64,000 bases of DNA from Bacteroidales bacterium (GTDB lineage: Bacteria; Bacteroidota; Bacteroidia; Bacteroidales; UBA10428). The stretch lies in contig JAFGOZ010000699.1 in the NCBI GenBank assembly GCA_016926235.1, positions 1 to 64,000 on the forward strand, given 5' to 3'. How positions within the stretch are numbered: the first letter of the stretch is position 1; each line of letters opens with the position of its first letter. A program made the translations under genes and the position numbers. This document shows positions 1-9,418 of the stretch, one piece after another. Under the pieces are notes generated by a model. It searched no databases and was not told the DNA's origin. It saw nothing but the letters and a program-made list of their open reading frames with translations.

Positions 1-1400
1 AATTGTCAGGCTCGGATCGCAGTTGTCGGCTACCGTGATTAAGCTTCTATAATCCGGTAAAGTGGCCTGGCAACTTGCATTTAAGTATAATGTATCGGTC
101 GGGGCACATACCGTAATATTTGGTGCTGTTGTATCCCAAACAAACACATCAAAACTACAACTTCCTACATTGTCCGAATTATCGGTTACATATATGGTCA
201 CTGTTACAGTATCTACTCCACTTATAGGTGTGGTTTGTACCGGCAATTGCGTTATATTTTTTATTCCGCCACAATTATCATTTAAGGTAACCATTCCCCT
301 ATAATCCGGAAGGGAGGTATTGCAACTTGCATCAAGGTATAGTGTATCACCAGTTACACAAGTCAGTAATTCAGGAGCTGTAGTATCCCATGCATACACA
401 TTAAATTTGCAGCTATCCACATTACCCCAGTCATCTGTGGCATATAATGTAAACTCTATTGTATCAACGCCATATGGGGTACTGCCTATCGCAGGATATT
501 GTGTAATAGTTACGTCTCCATCACAATTATCAGTGGCAGTGATGAGTGTAATATAGTCTGGTATAGTAATCTCACAGCTATTGTCCAGATAAAGAGTATC
601 TGTCGTAGCACAATCAGCTATTTCCGGAGATATTGTATCCCAGGTGTAGACATTAAATTTACAGCTGTCTACATTGCCCCAGTCATCAGTGGCATAAATT
701 GTAAACTCTATCGTATCAACTCCCGTTAAAGTATTAGTTGCTGCAGGATTTTGTGTAATCAATAAATCTCCATCACAATTATCACTCACAGTGACAAGAC
801 TTGTATAATCCGGTACTGTTACTTCGCAACTACTATTTAAAAATAGGGTATCTGTCGGGGCACATACAGTAAAGTTTGGAGAAGTTGTATCCCATGTATA
901 CACATAGAATTTGCAGCTATCCACATTTCCCCAGTCATCTGTAGCATAAAGAGTGAACTCTGTCGTATCAACTCCGTTTAAAATGCTCGTAATAGCCGGA
1001 CTCTGTGTGATTGTTAAATCCCCATCACAATTATCAGTTACTGTAATAAGAGAAGTATAATCAGGAGCTGCTATCTGGCAAGTGCCATTCAAATATAAAG
1101 TATCAGTTGGTGCACATAATGTAATGTTTGGCGAAACTGTATCCCATGTATACACGTAAAATTTGCAGCTATCAATATTTCCGGAACCATCTTCTGCATA
1201 CAGTGTGACTTCAACCGTATCAACTCCTGAGAGAGTAAATCCGGATGCCGGATTTTGTGTAATGGTTAAGGTGGTGCAATTATCCGTTGCGGTTATATCA
1301 CCTGTATAATCAGGCAAACTCACCTCGCAGGATGCATCCAGATATAAAGTATCTGTTGGAGCACAAGCCGTAATCTCCGGCTTGGCCGTATCATACACAA
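1..1400 (-). repeat. Tandem HYR-like domain repeats, period exactly 252 bp
   Basis: The same landmark (the 'VDT' codons, seen as gtatcaac or gtatctac on the plus strand) recurs at 209, 461, 713, 965 and 1217, which is exactly 252 bp or 84 residues each time. Neighbouring units share long near-identical stretches at the DNA level. Each unit contains the pattern APTDTLYL, TDNC and VDSCKF. Confidence 0.9.
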
Positions 1401-4400
1401 TCACCATTGTATCCCTGAAGAAGCAACCCGTAGCGTCGATGGTTTCTGTAACAATCACCGTATCATATCCCGGAGGACCCGGCCAGTCAACTGTAATTGA
1501 ATCACCCGTGTTATCAGTAATTGTTCCATCAGAAATATACCATGAGTAACTATGACCGGCAACCTCTGTTACACTATAGATTTCTCCTGTATAGTTAGGA
1601 CAAGCCTCTGAAATTCCCGTTATGGTAGGCGTTGGAAGGGGCATAACCTCTACATCAAGGGTTAATGATGTACCTGAACAACCTGTAATTGTTTTTGTTG
1701 CTTCGAGAACAATGGTTCCAGTACCAACAGTTTCCCATAACACAGTAATCTCGTTGGTTCCGTCTCCTGAAGTTATTGATCCGTTAGTTACTGCCCATGT
1801 ATAACTATCGTACACATCCGGAACAGAATAGTTCACTTCCTCATTTTGACAAACTGTATCAACGATTGGGGCGTGACCAGCTTGTGAAGAGACCGAATAA
1901 AATGAGGAAGGACTATTCTGGTTATTATATGCGGTTTGCATCCATGAAGCACTGCGTGCTACAGATGATATTCTGAATTCATCAAATTTACCGTCAAGAT
2001 ATTCATCTCCATCCCATAGAGATCGGCCAAAAAAGTTATCAGTTGCTGAAAGATCATCCGGTGTTAAATCAACGCCATGGCCTAAACCGTATAAACTTCC
2101 ATTTTTATAGATGGCCATTGTATGAGCCTTAGAATTTAAAACTACTCCCCAATGAATCCACTGGCTTGTATTTGCAGTTGGGTTGGTAATAGTAACTCCT
2201 TCTTCTCCCCCATTGCCAGTAGTTGTAATATACGACCTGGTTTCGGCAGGAGTGCCTGCATCGTGAGATGGTGTGAAAAAGAAATAATGAGTTGGGGAAA
2301 CTGCATCCTGTCCAAAGTCAAATATCCGTTCCCAGGCAGTTCCATCATCATCAAGATATACCCACCCCTCAAAACTAAAATTGCCTATTCCTGAAAATAC
2401 TCCTGAAGATAATTGTAAATGCTGCCCACTGGCATTACTACTAGGGACAGATGAATTACTTAATTCCCTTCCGTTCAATATCTTACTGGATGCATAATCA
2501 GAAGTGTTAACATTCGTTAAATCTTCCCCATTACTTGTGGCATCATCCACATCACCATCAAAATGCCACACACCCATATATCCTGCATCCCACGCTTCCA
2601 TTGGTGACGAAAGATCAGTACTAACCTGCGGGTTGCCATAAATTACATGAAGCTCTGTATTTACAGTGGCTGAAAGTGCAGGTACACGTACCCAGGCCAT
2701 CAGGTCACCCTGGCTTCCATTATAACTAACCAGTTCATGATCAAGCAAATTGTAGTCTTCATCGGTAAATAAAATATCATATCCGCTGGCGTTTTCGACA
2801 TTACCTCCGTTTGCAGTAGTTGCCATATCTGCATCATTCGTAATATTTATTAAAACCGGGAAATTAATCAGATCGTTTGCGCCAGCTACCTGCGCAGCAT
2901 CAATGGTAATGGTTTTATCGTATGCATATCCCAGGGCTGCTGCTGGTAATGGATTAACGAATACTGTTACCTCATCCCTTGCTGTACATCCTCCGCTGGT
3001 TACAGCAACTGTATAAGTTGTTGTCATTTCCGGACTGGCTACCGGACCGGCAACATCCGTGGCGTTTAAGCCATAGGAAGGGCTCCAGCTATAGGTTCCT
3101 CCCCCTGATGCACCCAGGGTTACATCCCCTCCACGGCATATCGTTTCATCACTGCCTGCACTGGCAACTGTGTTACAGCCTGTTGCAAATCCAAAATTAA
3201 AAGAACTGGAAGCAGCCACAGAACCCGGAAGGTTCCTGGCTACAACATTCCCTGATGAAGAACCTGCATTGTGGGAACCCTGGTCCTCCCATCCGGAACC
3301 AATATCCGCAGTTATCCTGGTATTATTGTCAATGTTGTAAGAGGTAAAACCATTCCCTTCCAGCGAAAGGACACAACTTATATTGGTGAGAGTTGTATTG
3401 GTAAGGGTCCAGTAACCTTCATCAAAAATATTGTACAGCCAAAGTGAAACATCATCCTGATATGAAGTGAAACTTCCCGGATCCGCTTCCACAAACTCTG
3501 CAGTAATACTTGTTGCAGAGGAACTACTGGCAAAAGCAAGAGTGGCAGGCCTGTAATATTCAGCTGTTCCTATCGGAAACAGATATGTATTTGCCCCAGT
3601 GGCAATATCTCTTCTTAATGTACCGATAATCGTTCCCGATGTATAAGAAATAGCACCGCTTGCTGAACTATTGATGTACAATTCATAACTATTTGAATAA
3701 ATATTTCCCCGGGTCATGGTTAGTGTACCGTCAACCCTGACCTGTCCTGTATTTAATATAACCGAAGCCGGGTTATCAATAACCAGATTATAAAATATCT
3801 CACTGGGAGTTGATGAAGTTCCCGAAATGGTCTGGTCCTCACTACCGGCAAAAGTTACTGTGCCAAATCGTTCATTAAAAATTGCTGTTTCTTCGTGATC
3901 CCAGTTGCCATAAGTTGAAATATCATAATTTAATCCGTTACCAACATCCAGAGTAGTTCCGGCGCCAATAGTCAAGTCACCAAATACATTTATATCCCCT
4001 TCCAAAGTTTTAATACCTGAACCACCGGAAGTGACCAGGTGATAATAGCCATCTTCAGGCTTATAAATTGTTTGATCTCCGGCAAAGGTATAATTGAAAG
4101 TGTTTTCACCATCGAGATTACAATATAGTTCCAGAGCCATATCACTTCCACCCGCATTACCCCCAAAGCTATATGTTGCACCGGAATAATTATTGAGCTG
4201 TACTTCACCAGATTCAATATTCAAAAAGTCATCCAAATGGTTTATCGTACCGTAGTTATCAATTACAAACCTGCAATTATTGAAATTTATATCTGTAGTT
4301 ACATTTAATAATGCAGCTGAATTATTGATTATGCTGTTATCTTCATCTCCATTTGCAGGGAATGTACCAGATGTGGCAACCCGAACTATAAATGCAGATA

Positions 4401-4905
4401 TAATTCCATTATTAATCAATGAGCAACGATCCTCATTGAAATACAACATATTACTAATATTAACCGATGAACTTCCAGAAACATAAAGGTCAACATCATT
4501 TCCCCCTGTAAACTGAAGATTGCTAATACTAACAGACCCTTCATTGATAATATAATTGCTACTGGAAGCAGTATTGAACCTCACTGTTCCACCGGATAAA
4601 GTACCTGAATTTGTAACAGTAATACCTCCTGAATTAACTAAAATCACAAATGTACTTAAAGATAATGTTCCATTTTCAATATTGACTGCATGAACATATT
4701 GAGATGCAATAAGTGTAATGACATTATTATTTTGTATAACTGCAGAATCATTACTTCCCGGATAATCAATTCCTACTGAACCGGGCGAAGTGTTTCCCCA
4801 TGTTGCCCCATCATTCCAATTGCCATCTTGAACAGATGTAAACGTAGCTTGTGAAAATGTAATTGAAGAAATAGATAGTATAAATATCGCCAATAACAAA
4901 CGCAT
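1..4905 (-). CDS. Giant secreted multidomain adhesin with HYR-like repeats (3' end outside window)
   Basis: The reading frame stays open from the ATG at 4905 to the window edge in all the stretches I translated, at least 1635 residues; the stop codon lies beyond base 1. A signal peptide begins MRLLLAIFILSIS and probably ends at SFSQ. The order of parts is: an N-terminal region of short beta-strand repeats like a beta-helix (about 20-540), a PKD/SprB-like domain (about 570-655), a DUF2341-type domain (about 660-770), a LamG/concanavalin-like lectin domain (about 830-1000), two Ig/PKD-like units, and then five complete plus one partial HYR-like repeats from about residue 1165. Each HYR unit has four conserved cysteines. 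This architecture is typical of very large T9SS cargo or gliding-type adhesins, but the C-terminal sorting domain cannot be seen. Ligand and role are inferred only as surface adhesion. ORF finders miss the gene because it lacks a stop in the window. Confidence 0.88.
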   Translation of the reverse strand, partial: MRLLLAIFILSISSITFSQATFTSVQDGNWNDGATWGNTSPGSVGIDYPGSNDSAVIQNNNVITLIASQYVHAVNIENGTLSLSTFVILVNSGGITVTNSGTLSGGTVRFNTASSSNYIINEGSVSISNLQFTGGNDVDLYVSGSSSVNISNMLYFNEDRCSLINNGIISAFIVRVATSGTFPANGDEDNSIINNSAALLNVTTDINFNNCRFVIDNYGTINHLDDFLNIESGEVQLNNYSGATYSFGGNAGGSDMALELYCNLDGENTFNYTFAGDQTIYKPEDGYYHLVTSGGSGIKTLEGDINVFGDLTIGAGTTLDVGNGLNYDISTYGNWDHEETAIFNERFGTVTFAGSEDQTISGTSSTPSEIFYNLVIDNPASVILNTGQVRVDGTLTMTRGNIYSNSYELYINSSASGAISYTSGTIIGTLRRDIATGANTYLFPIGTAEYYRPATLAFASSSSATSITAEFVEADPGSFTSYQDDVSLWLYNIFDEGYWTLTNTTLTNISCVLSLEGNGFTSYNIDNNTRITADIGSGWEDQGSHNAGSSSGNVVARNLPGSVAASSSFNFGFATGCNTVASAGSDETICRGGDVTLGASGGGTYSWSPSYGLNATDVAGPVASPEMTTTYTVAVTSGGCTARDEVTVFVNPLPAAALGYAYDKTITIDAAQVAGANDLINFPVLINITNDADMATTANGGNVENASGYDILFTDEDYNLLDHELVSYNGSQGDLMAWVRVPALSATVNTELHVIYGNPQVSTDLSSPMEAWDAGYMGVWHFDGDVDDATSNGEDLTNVNTSDYASSKILNGRELSNSSVPSSNASGQHLQLSSGVFSGIGNFSFEGWVYLDDDGTAWERIFDFGQDAVSPTHYFFFTPSHDAGTPAETRSYITTTGNGGEEGVTITNPTANTSQWIHWGVVLNSKAHTMAIYKNGSLYGLGHGVDLTPDDLSATDNFFGRSLWDGDEYLDGKFDEFRISSVARSASWMQTAYNNQNSPSSFYSVSSQAGHAPIVDTVCQNEEVNYSVPDVYDSYTWAVTNGSITSGDGTNEITVLWETVGTGTIVLEATKTITGCSGTSLTLDVEVMPLPTPTITGISEACPNYTGEIYSVTEVAGHSYSWYISDGTITDNTGDSITVDWPGPPGYDTVIVTETIDATGCFFRDTMVIVYDTAKPEITACAPTDTLYLDASCEVSLPDYTGDITATDNCTTLTITQNPASGFTLSGVDTVEVTLYAEDGSGNIDSCKFYVYTWDTVSPNITLCAPTDTLYLNGTCQIAAPDYTSLITVTDNCDGDLTITQSPAITSILNGVDTTEFTLYATDDWGNVDSCKFYVYTWDTTSPNFTVCAPTDTLFLNSSCEVTVPDYTSLVTVSDNCDGDLLITQNPAATNTLTGVDTIEFTIYATDDWGNVDSCKFNVYTWDTISPEIADCATTDTLYLDNSCEITIPDYITLITATDNCDGDVTITQYPAIGSTPYGVDTIEFTLYATDDWGNVDSCKFNVYAWDTTAPELLTCVTGDTLYLDASCNTSLPDYRGMVTLNDNCGGIKNITQLPVQTTPISGVDTVTVTIYVTDNSDNVGSCSFDVFVWDTTAPNITVCAPTDTLYLNASCQATLPDYRSLITVADNCDPSLTI

Positions 4906-5389
4906 ATAGCGTAAGATAGCTGTAAGTTTAAGTAAAGGTAAAAACTTAAACCCATATGTATGTCTTGTGAAGGTCTCTTTCACAAACTCTTTTTTAGTCT
5001 AATACACTCTGTAACAATAAAAACGCCCCAATCGTTATATAAAAATATATATAAAATTCTGTATGATCACGGAAAACCCAATATATTCCATCATCACACC
5101 GATTATTAACATCAAAAGCCCATTTTAACTGACAAATTACAAAAAATCATACTAAAAACTGATCTAAATCATCATTTTTTGCCATTCTGGCCACAACTTT
5201 GTAAAATTATTCTACGAAACAATGACTTTAAATGTTCTAAATAATTGATTAAAAATTAGCTAGTTAGATAAAAAAAAATATCTAAAAGTCTGTGGTAGGG
5301 TTTAAGTTCTCTTATTCGGTACAAAAATAAGAATTTTGTGAATATTCCCTACCATAAAATGAATAAAATAAAAGAGGAAAAGTAACCCG
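4906..5389. other. AT-rich intergenic region with nested inverted repeat
   Basis: There is no credible ORF. The interval separates recO from the adhesin on the same strand, so it should hold the adhesin promoter and leader. An 8-bp inverted repeat TGGTAGGG (5293-5300) / CCCTACCA (5347-5354) encloses a second one, CTTATT / AATAAG (5311-5316 / 5326-5331). On the minus strand a TATTTTTG box, matching the Bacteroidota -7 pattern TAnnTTTG, lies inside it at 5322-5329, but no matching -33 TTG is present. Confidence 0.5.
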
Positions 5390-6109
5390 CTAATTGAATA
5401 TTTCCTTCAGTACGGAGTATGATTTCAGGTCTGAAAAACCATCAATATGTATTTTGTAAAAATCGAGTATGCCATCCAGTAAATACCTTCGAAATGCAGG
5501 CGGGACAATGGATGAGCAAGCAGCATCATGAGCCATTAAATGGCACCAGAAAGTGGTCAGCTCCATATTAAGATACAACGAATGGGTTGGGACTTCACTA
5601 CAGTATTGTGCATTTTTTATGTCGAAAAACATGTTTTTTGATTCTTCATTAAAACCCGGTGAAAACCCAAGAAAATGAATAAGATGCACCAAAAACCAGA
5701 GGTGAAGATTTTGATTGCCCGACCGGTCATCATCAAAAGAGATAATAAACTGTTGAATAAAATCAAACAATTCATGCTGGTGTGCTTCTTCTTTGAGGGT
5801 TTTATAAAGCACCTCCGCTAGAAACAACATTACCGTGCTCTTCTTTATATCATTCTGTACAGATTTAAAGGAATAATCCAGCCTTCCATCTTTAATCCGG
5901 TGCAAATCCCTTCCGGCTTTGTAATATAGCTGAATATCCAGAATATAAAGGGGTTGAAAAAGATTGGCTTTCAGGTTGGCTTTCTTGCTAAAGACATTGC
6001 TCACAATGCCTGATATTCGCCCAAATTCGCGTGTATACAGGTGTAATACTAGGCTCGTCTCCTTGTATTTAATTTGATGCAATACGATAGCTTTTGTGCT
6101 GCAAAGCAT
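5390..6109 (-). CDS. recO: DNA repair protein RecO
   Basis: This is RecO, the recombination mediator that works with RecR to load RecA onto SSB-coated single-stranded DNA in the RecF pathway. The N-terminal OB-fold is recognisable (STKAIVLHQIKYKETSLV, then YTREFGRISGIV), followed by the alpha-helical RecO C-domain. The ATG at 6109 gives 239 residues, the usual family length. A longer reading to a TTG at 6172 adds 21 residues with no family counterpart and was rejected. Bacteroidota RecO proteins often lack the zinc cysteines, as here. The gene is followed by a long spacer before the adhesin and is probably transcribed alone. Confidence 0.93.
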   Translation of the reverse strand: MLCSTKAIVLHQIKYKETSLVLHLYTREFGRISGIVSNVFSKKANLKANLFQPLYILDIQLYYKAGRDLHRIKDGRLDYSFKSVQNDIKKSTVMLFLAEVLYKTLKEEAHQHELFDFIQQFIISFDDDRSGNQNLHLWFLVHLIHFLGFSPGFNEESKNMFFDIKNAQYCSEVPTHSLYLNMELTTFWCHLMAHDAACSSIVPPAFRRYLLDGILDFYKIHIDGFSDLKSYSVLKEIFN

Positions 6110-6435
6110 TATGGAACCTAATAATTTTTTATTGATATAAAAGTATGAATTATAACTTTGTTTTTCGATCAATTTTAAAGAAAAACCACAAACAATATTG
6201 TTCCGTCAATATTAAAAGTATAATAGAAGCTTTTATCACCAGTTATGGAAGTTGCAGAAGATTAAACGAATATAAGCGAATAATATATACAAATAAGCAT
6301 AAAAGCAATTACAGTATTTGTTACAATAAATATCAATATGCAGAATAAAAGGACCCACCAATAATGAATGAGCTTTGTGTACTAATACTTTGACGATTAT
6401 AACTTAAATAGTATGTGCTATAAATTAAATCCGGG
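6110..6435. other. Intergenic region, no gene seen
   Basis: About 326 very AT-rich bases lie between the 3' end of porZ and the start of recO, both on the minus strand. A plus-strand frame at 6145-6348 has no start signal and a composition dominated by Asn, Lys, Tyr and Ser, as random AT-rich DNA gives. It presumably contains the recO promoter. I saw no clear -33/-7 pair and no terminator hairpin. Confidence 0.5.
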
Positions 6436-8733
6436 TTAGTTTATAAAGAGAAGTTTTGTCATATGAGTTTTGGAGGCATCTTCATTTGTACAAAACACAA
6501 GATAAACACCTGTATGCACGCGTTTCCCGCTCAGTGTTCTGCCATCCCATACTGCCTGGCCTCCCAGAGCAGTGGTTTCAAAAACAAGGTTGCCGCTAAT
6601 ATCTGTAATCTTTACATTTGCATTTCTGGCAAGGCCTGTAACGATTATCTCCCCATTATAACCCTCACGCACAGGGTTCGGGAAAACATATACATCTTTA
6701 AAATCATCATCCCCCATGGTTGCATCACTCCGGAAAGACAGCATTCCTTTATCCGTAGCAATAAACACCTCACCGGTTTCCTGGTTAATTTCAATATCAT
6801 TAATCCTGTCAGAAAACATAGGGGAATTAAAAGCAGTAAAATTATGTATTTGCTTCATTCCATCATCTGAGATTAAAAAAATTCCCGAACTTGCTGTTCC
6901 AAACCATTTACGGTTTGCCCCGTCAACATCAATGGCAGTTATTGCAGAAGCGCCCAGTAATGCATCCCCGTATTCCGTGCCATCATTCCTTGGAATGATG
7001 ATTTGATAACCTAAAGGATCATCTTCTGTAAGAATATCGGTAAAATTATAGTATACAATGGGACCTTTGGATGTACCCACCCATACATTCCCATCCAGAT
7101 CTTCCTTTATTGAATACACATTATCCATTACCTCACCCTCCTGATTTTTTACAGTTATAAACCTGCCTTTATTCCCCTGTGATGTAAACTGTCTGTTATT
7201 ATCGAATACATAAAATCCTGTAACGGCAGTCCCGGTTCCTCCTGTGCAAAGAAAACATTTATACCCATCTCTTGTAACGATCAAATCCTCAACTCTCTGG
7301 TTTTTGCCAAAAATGCTGGTCTTCATCTCAAATGTATACCATGAGCCATCAGGTCTTAGAACTGTAAGCGGATCCCTGATAATATTGCTTAGTATCCAAA
7401 GATTATACTCTTCATCAAAGGCCAAACCGTTAAGGTTTATATAATTCTCAGAATATCCGTCCACATTTCTAAGGGGGCTGTTATCCTGGTTATAAATATT
7501 GATTAATTCCTGATTATTGTACTCAATAAGACCATATCCATAGGTAGCAACATAAACTTTACTGCTATTTCCGGGATGAATCGCAACAAACGCTTGGTTG
7601 GGCACATCGATCAACTCCTCATGAGTACTCAAATTATGGTTTGTCCATCCTGATTCCTCACTAAAGGAATAAGCCCCTGCTCCACTCCGATTAGCAGCGG
7701 AACTACTTCCCACCCAGACAATATTATCTGAAATTTCAATATCATTAGCATAACTATACCATGGCCCATCAGGATATATCCCATCATTTACCTGTTCATC
7801 AGCTATTTGCACTAACCCATCATCGAATGAAGCAACCCAAATAGTTCCATCCTGACCAAGCACATCTCTGGCCCTCGATATCGGGTAATACTGAGAACTG
7901 GTGAATTCAGTGTTATAAAGAGATATCCCAATATTGGAACTAATAGCTAATTGGTTGTTAACATTACTCATACTATATAGTACATTAGTAAACTGATGAT
8001 GCAAAATCCATCCTTCTTCTTCTTCTGAAAACAAGGCATAAGTTCCGGAAAGGGTATACATTTTATTATTCCATAGTGTTAAATATAAAAATGCACCATC
8101 ATTCCCCGCAATATTCAGTTCCCTGTTCCAATTTCCAGCATCTAAAAGGTTAGCATTTTTATTGGCTTTGTACAATCCGGCATCACTTGCCGCATAAATA
8201 AAACCATTATGCTCAATAATGGAATTAATCTTAATCTCCTTATTACCCTCACCTATTCTATATGTATCTTTTATTTCTCTTTTAACTACATCCATAACAA
8301 TAATTCCAAAACCACAAGCCATAAAGACCAGGTCGTCAATAACCTTTATCTCATAGATTTTCTTATCACCAGACATTTGTTTTTGTTCCAGATCAGGTAC
8401 ATTATATACTGTATTGTTTGTAATCAGATCAATGTTACCATTGGAATATCCCAGTACCAGTGTATTGTTTAAATCATCCCAACAGGCAGCGCTAACACCA
8501 ATATCGGATAAGCCCTGAATTTTTGATAATTTATTGACGGAATTATCGATTAAATCATAATAGAAAAAACCTCCATTAGTAATACAAAATATTTTGTTAT
8601 TGCCGTATACCAATTTTTGACAATGGGAATAAGGAAGGTGATCACGCCATTCGCCCACCGGAATTTGAGAAAAAACGGAAGTTGAAAAAGAAAGTATTAT
8701 TATAAAAACCCTGACTAAAAATCTAACCCTCAT
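6436..8733 (-). CDS. porZ: T9SS component PorZ (two-propeller protein with sorting domain)
   Basis: This matches PorZ, the part of the T9SS attachment complex that works with the sortase PorU at the cell surface when cargo is cleaved and linked to A-type LPS. After a signal peptide (MRVRFLVRVF... SVFSQ), the mature N-terminus IPVGEWRDHLPYSHC is the typical PorZ start. It is followed by repeated two-component-regulator propeller strands (for example GNVWVGTSKGPIVYY and NRKWFGTASSGIFLI). The end (from about residue 680, VYVFPNPVREGYNGE onward) is a T9SS type A sorting domain, as in known PorZ. The ATG at 8733 is preferred because it begins a clean signal peptide; the upstream TTG at 8751 only adds six residues. 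PorU is not in the window. Length is 765 residues. Confidence 0.88.
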   Translation of the reverse strand: MRVRFLVRVFIIILSFSTSVFSQIPVGEWRDHLPYSHCQKLVYGNNKIFCITNGGFFYYDLIDNSVNKLSKIQGLSDIGVSAACWDDLNNTLVLGYSNGNIDLITNNTVYNVPDLEQKQMSGDKKIYEIKVIDDLVFMACGFGIIVMDVVKREIKDTYRIGEGNKEIKINSIIEHNGFIYAASDAGLYKANKNANLLDAGNWNRELNIAGNDGAFLYLTLWNNKMYTLSGTYALFSEEEEGWILHHQFTNVLYSMSNVNNQLAISSNIGISLYNTEFTSSQYYPISRARDVLGQDGTIWVASFDDGLVQIADEQVNDGIYPDGPWYSYANDIEISDNIVWVGSSSAANRSGAGAYSFSEESGWTNHNLSTHEELIDVPNQAFVAIHPGNSSKVYVATYGYGLIEYNNQELINIYNQDNSPLRNVDGYSENYINLNGLAFDEEYNLWILSNIIRDPLTVLRPDGSWYTFEMKTSIFGKNQRVEDLIVTRDGYKCFLCTGGTGTAVTGFYVFDNNRQFTSQGNKGRFITVKNQEGEVMDNVYSIKEDLDGNVWVGTSKGPIVYYNFTDILTEDDPLGYQIIIPRNDGTEYGDALLGASAITAIDVDGANRKWFGTASSGIFLISDDGMKQIHNFTAFNSPMFSDRINDIEINQETGEVFIATDKGMLSFRSDATMGDDDFKDVYVFPNPVREGYNGEIIVTGLARNANVKITDISGNLVFETTALGGQAVWDGRTLSGKRVHTGVYLVFCTNEDASKTHMTKLLFIN

Positions 8734-8811
8734 ATATTCAAGTTTTGTCAATAATAAACAACGCTTATCTGTTGTCTATATTGTTTAAGGAATTTAAATT
8801 ATTTGTACTTT

Positions 8812-9390
8812 TTATTTTCTATTAAGGTATGCAACTAAAAGCTGAAATGCTCTTGCACGATGGCTGATCAAATTTTTTTCATGCAGAGGCATTTCAGCAA
8901 AGGTTTTGGAATATCCTTCAGGTTTAAAAACCGGATCATACCCAAATCCATCCATACCTCTTGGATGATTGACTATTTCCCCCTTCACTATTCCTTCGAA
9001 CGTTTTTACCATTCCATTTTCAACTAAAGCAATCACTGTTTTAAACTGAGCCTTGCGATTTAGGGCACCTTCCATGTTAAGCAACAGTTTTTCCATATTC
9101 TTTACCGGATCCTTATTTTCTCCCGCATATCTTGCTGAAAAAACACCGGGGTCACCATCCAGCGCTTCAACTTCCAGTCCTGTATCGTCCGCAAAACAAT
9201 CGATACCAAATTTTTTAAAAATAAACCTTGCTTTAGCACAGGCATTATCTTCCAGTGTATAATATTCTTCCGGGATATCGTCTGTACATCCAATATCATT
9301 AAGGCTCAGAATTTCAAAATCATCCGAAAGTAAAGCTTGAATTTCTCTCAATTTGTGCAGATTATTTGTTGCAAAGACGAATTTCCTCAT
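8812..9390 (-). CDS. rdgB: XTP/dITP diphosphatase (Ham1/RdgB family)
   Basis: This is the house-cleaning nucleotide pyrophosphatase that hydrolyses dITP, XTP and ITP to monophosphates and so keeps deaminated purines out of DNA and RNA. Family motifs are present: [12 protein letters not shown] at the N-terminus (substrate loop), the ADDTGLEV acidic motif, [17 protein letters not shown] and the C-terminal SHRARAF. At 192 residues the length is normal. It is the last gene of a minus-strand cluster, 28 bp after pfkA. Confidence 0.96.
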   Translation of the reverse strand: MRKFVFATNNLHKLREIQALLSDDFEILSLNDIGCTDDIPEEYYTLEDNACAKARFIFKKFGIDCFADDTGLEVEALDGDPGVFSARYAGENKDPVKNMEKLLLNMEGALNRKAQFKTVIALVENGMVKTFEGIVKGEIVNHPRGMDGFGYDPVFKPEGYSKTFAEMPLHEKNLISHRARAFQLLVAYLNRK

Positions 9391-9418
9391 TCAACTAATT
9401 ATAATTCTTTCAAAGAAA

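Noticed and set aside
1..4905. Broken or frameshifted adhesin pseudogene
   Set aside because: The single minus-strand frame from 4905 was free of stops in the rows I scanned and in the regions I translated down to base 1. It is absent from simple ORF lists only because its stop lies outside the window.
6145..6348. 67-codon plus-strand ORF upstream of recO
   Set aside because: Very AT-rich, low-complexity composition, no start signal, and it overlaps the presumed recO promoter region.
6463..7006. Long ORFs antisense to porZ
   Set aside because: They are shadows of the porZ reading frame; the codon pattern and protein similarity support only the minus-strand gene.
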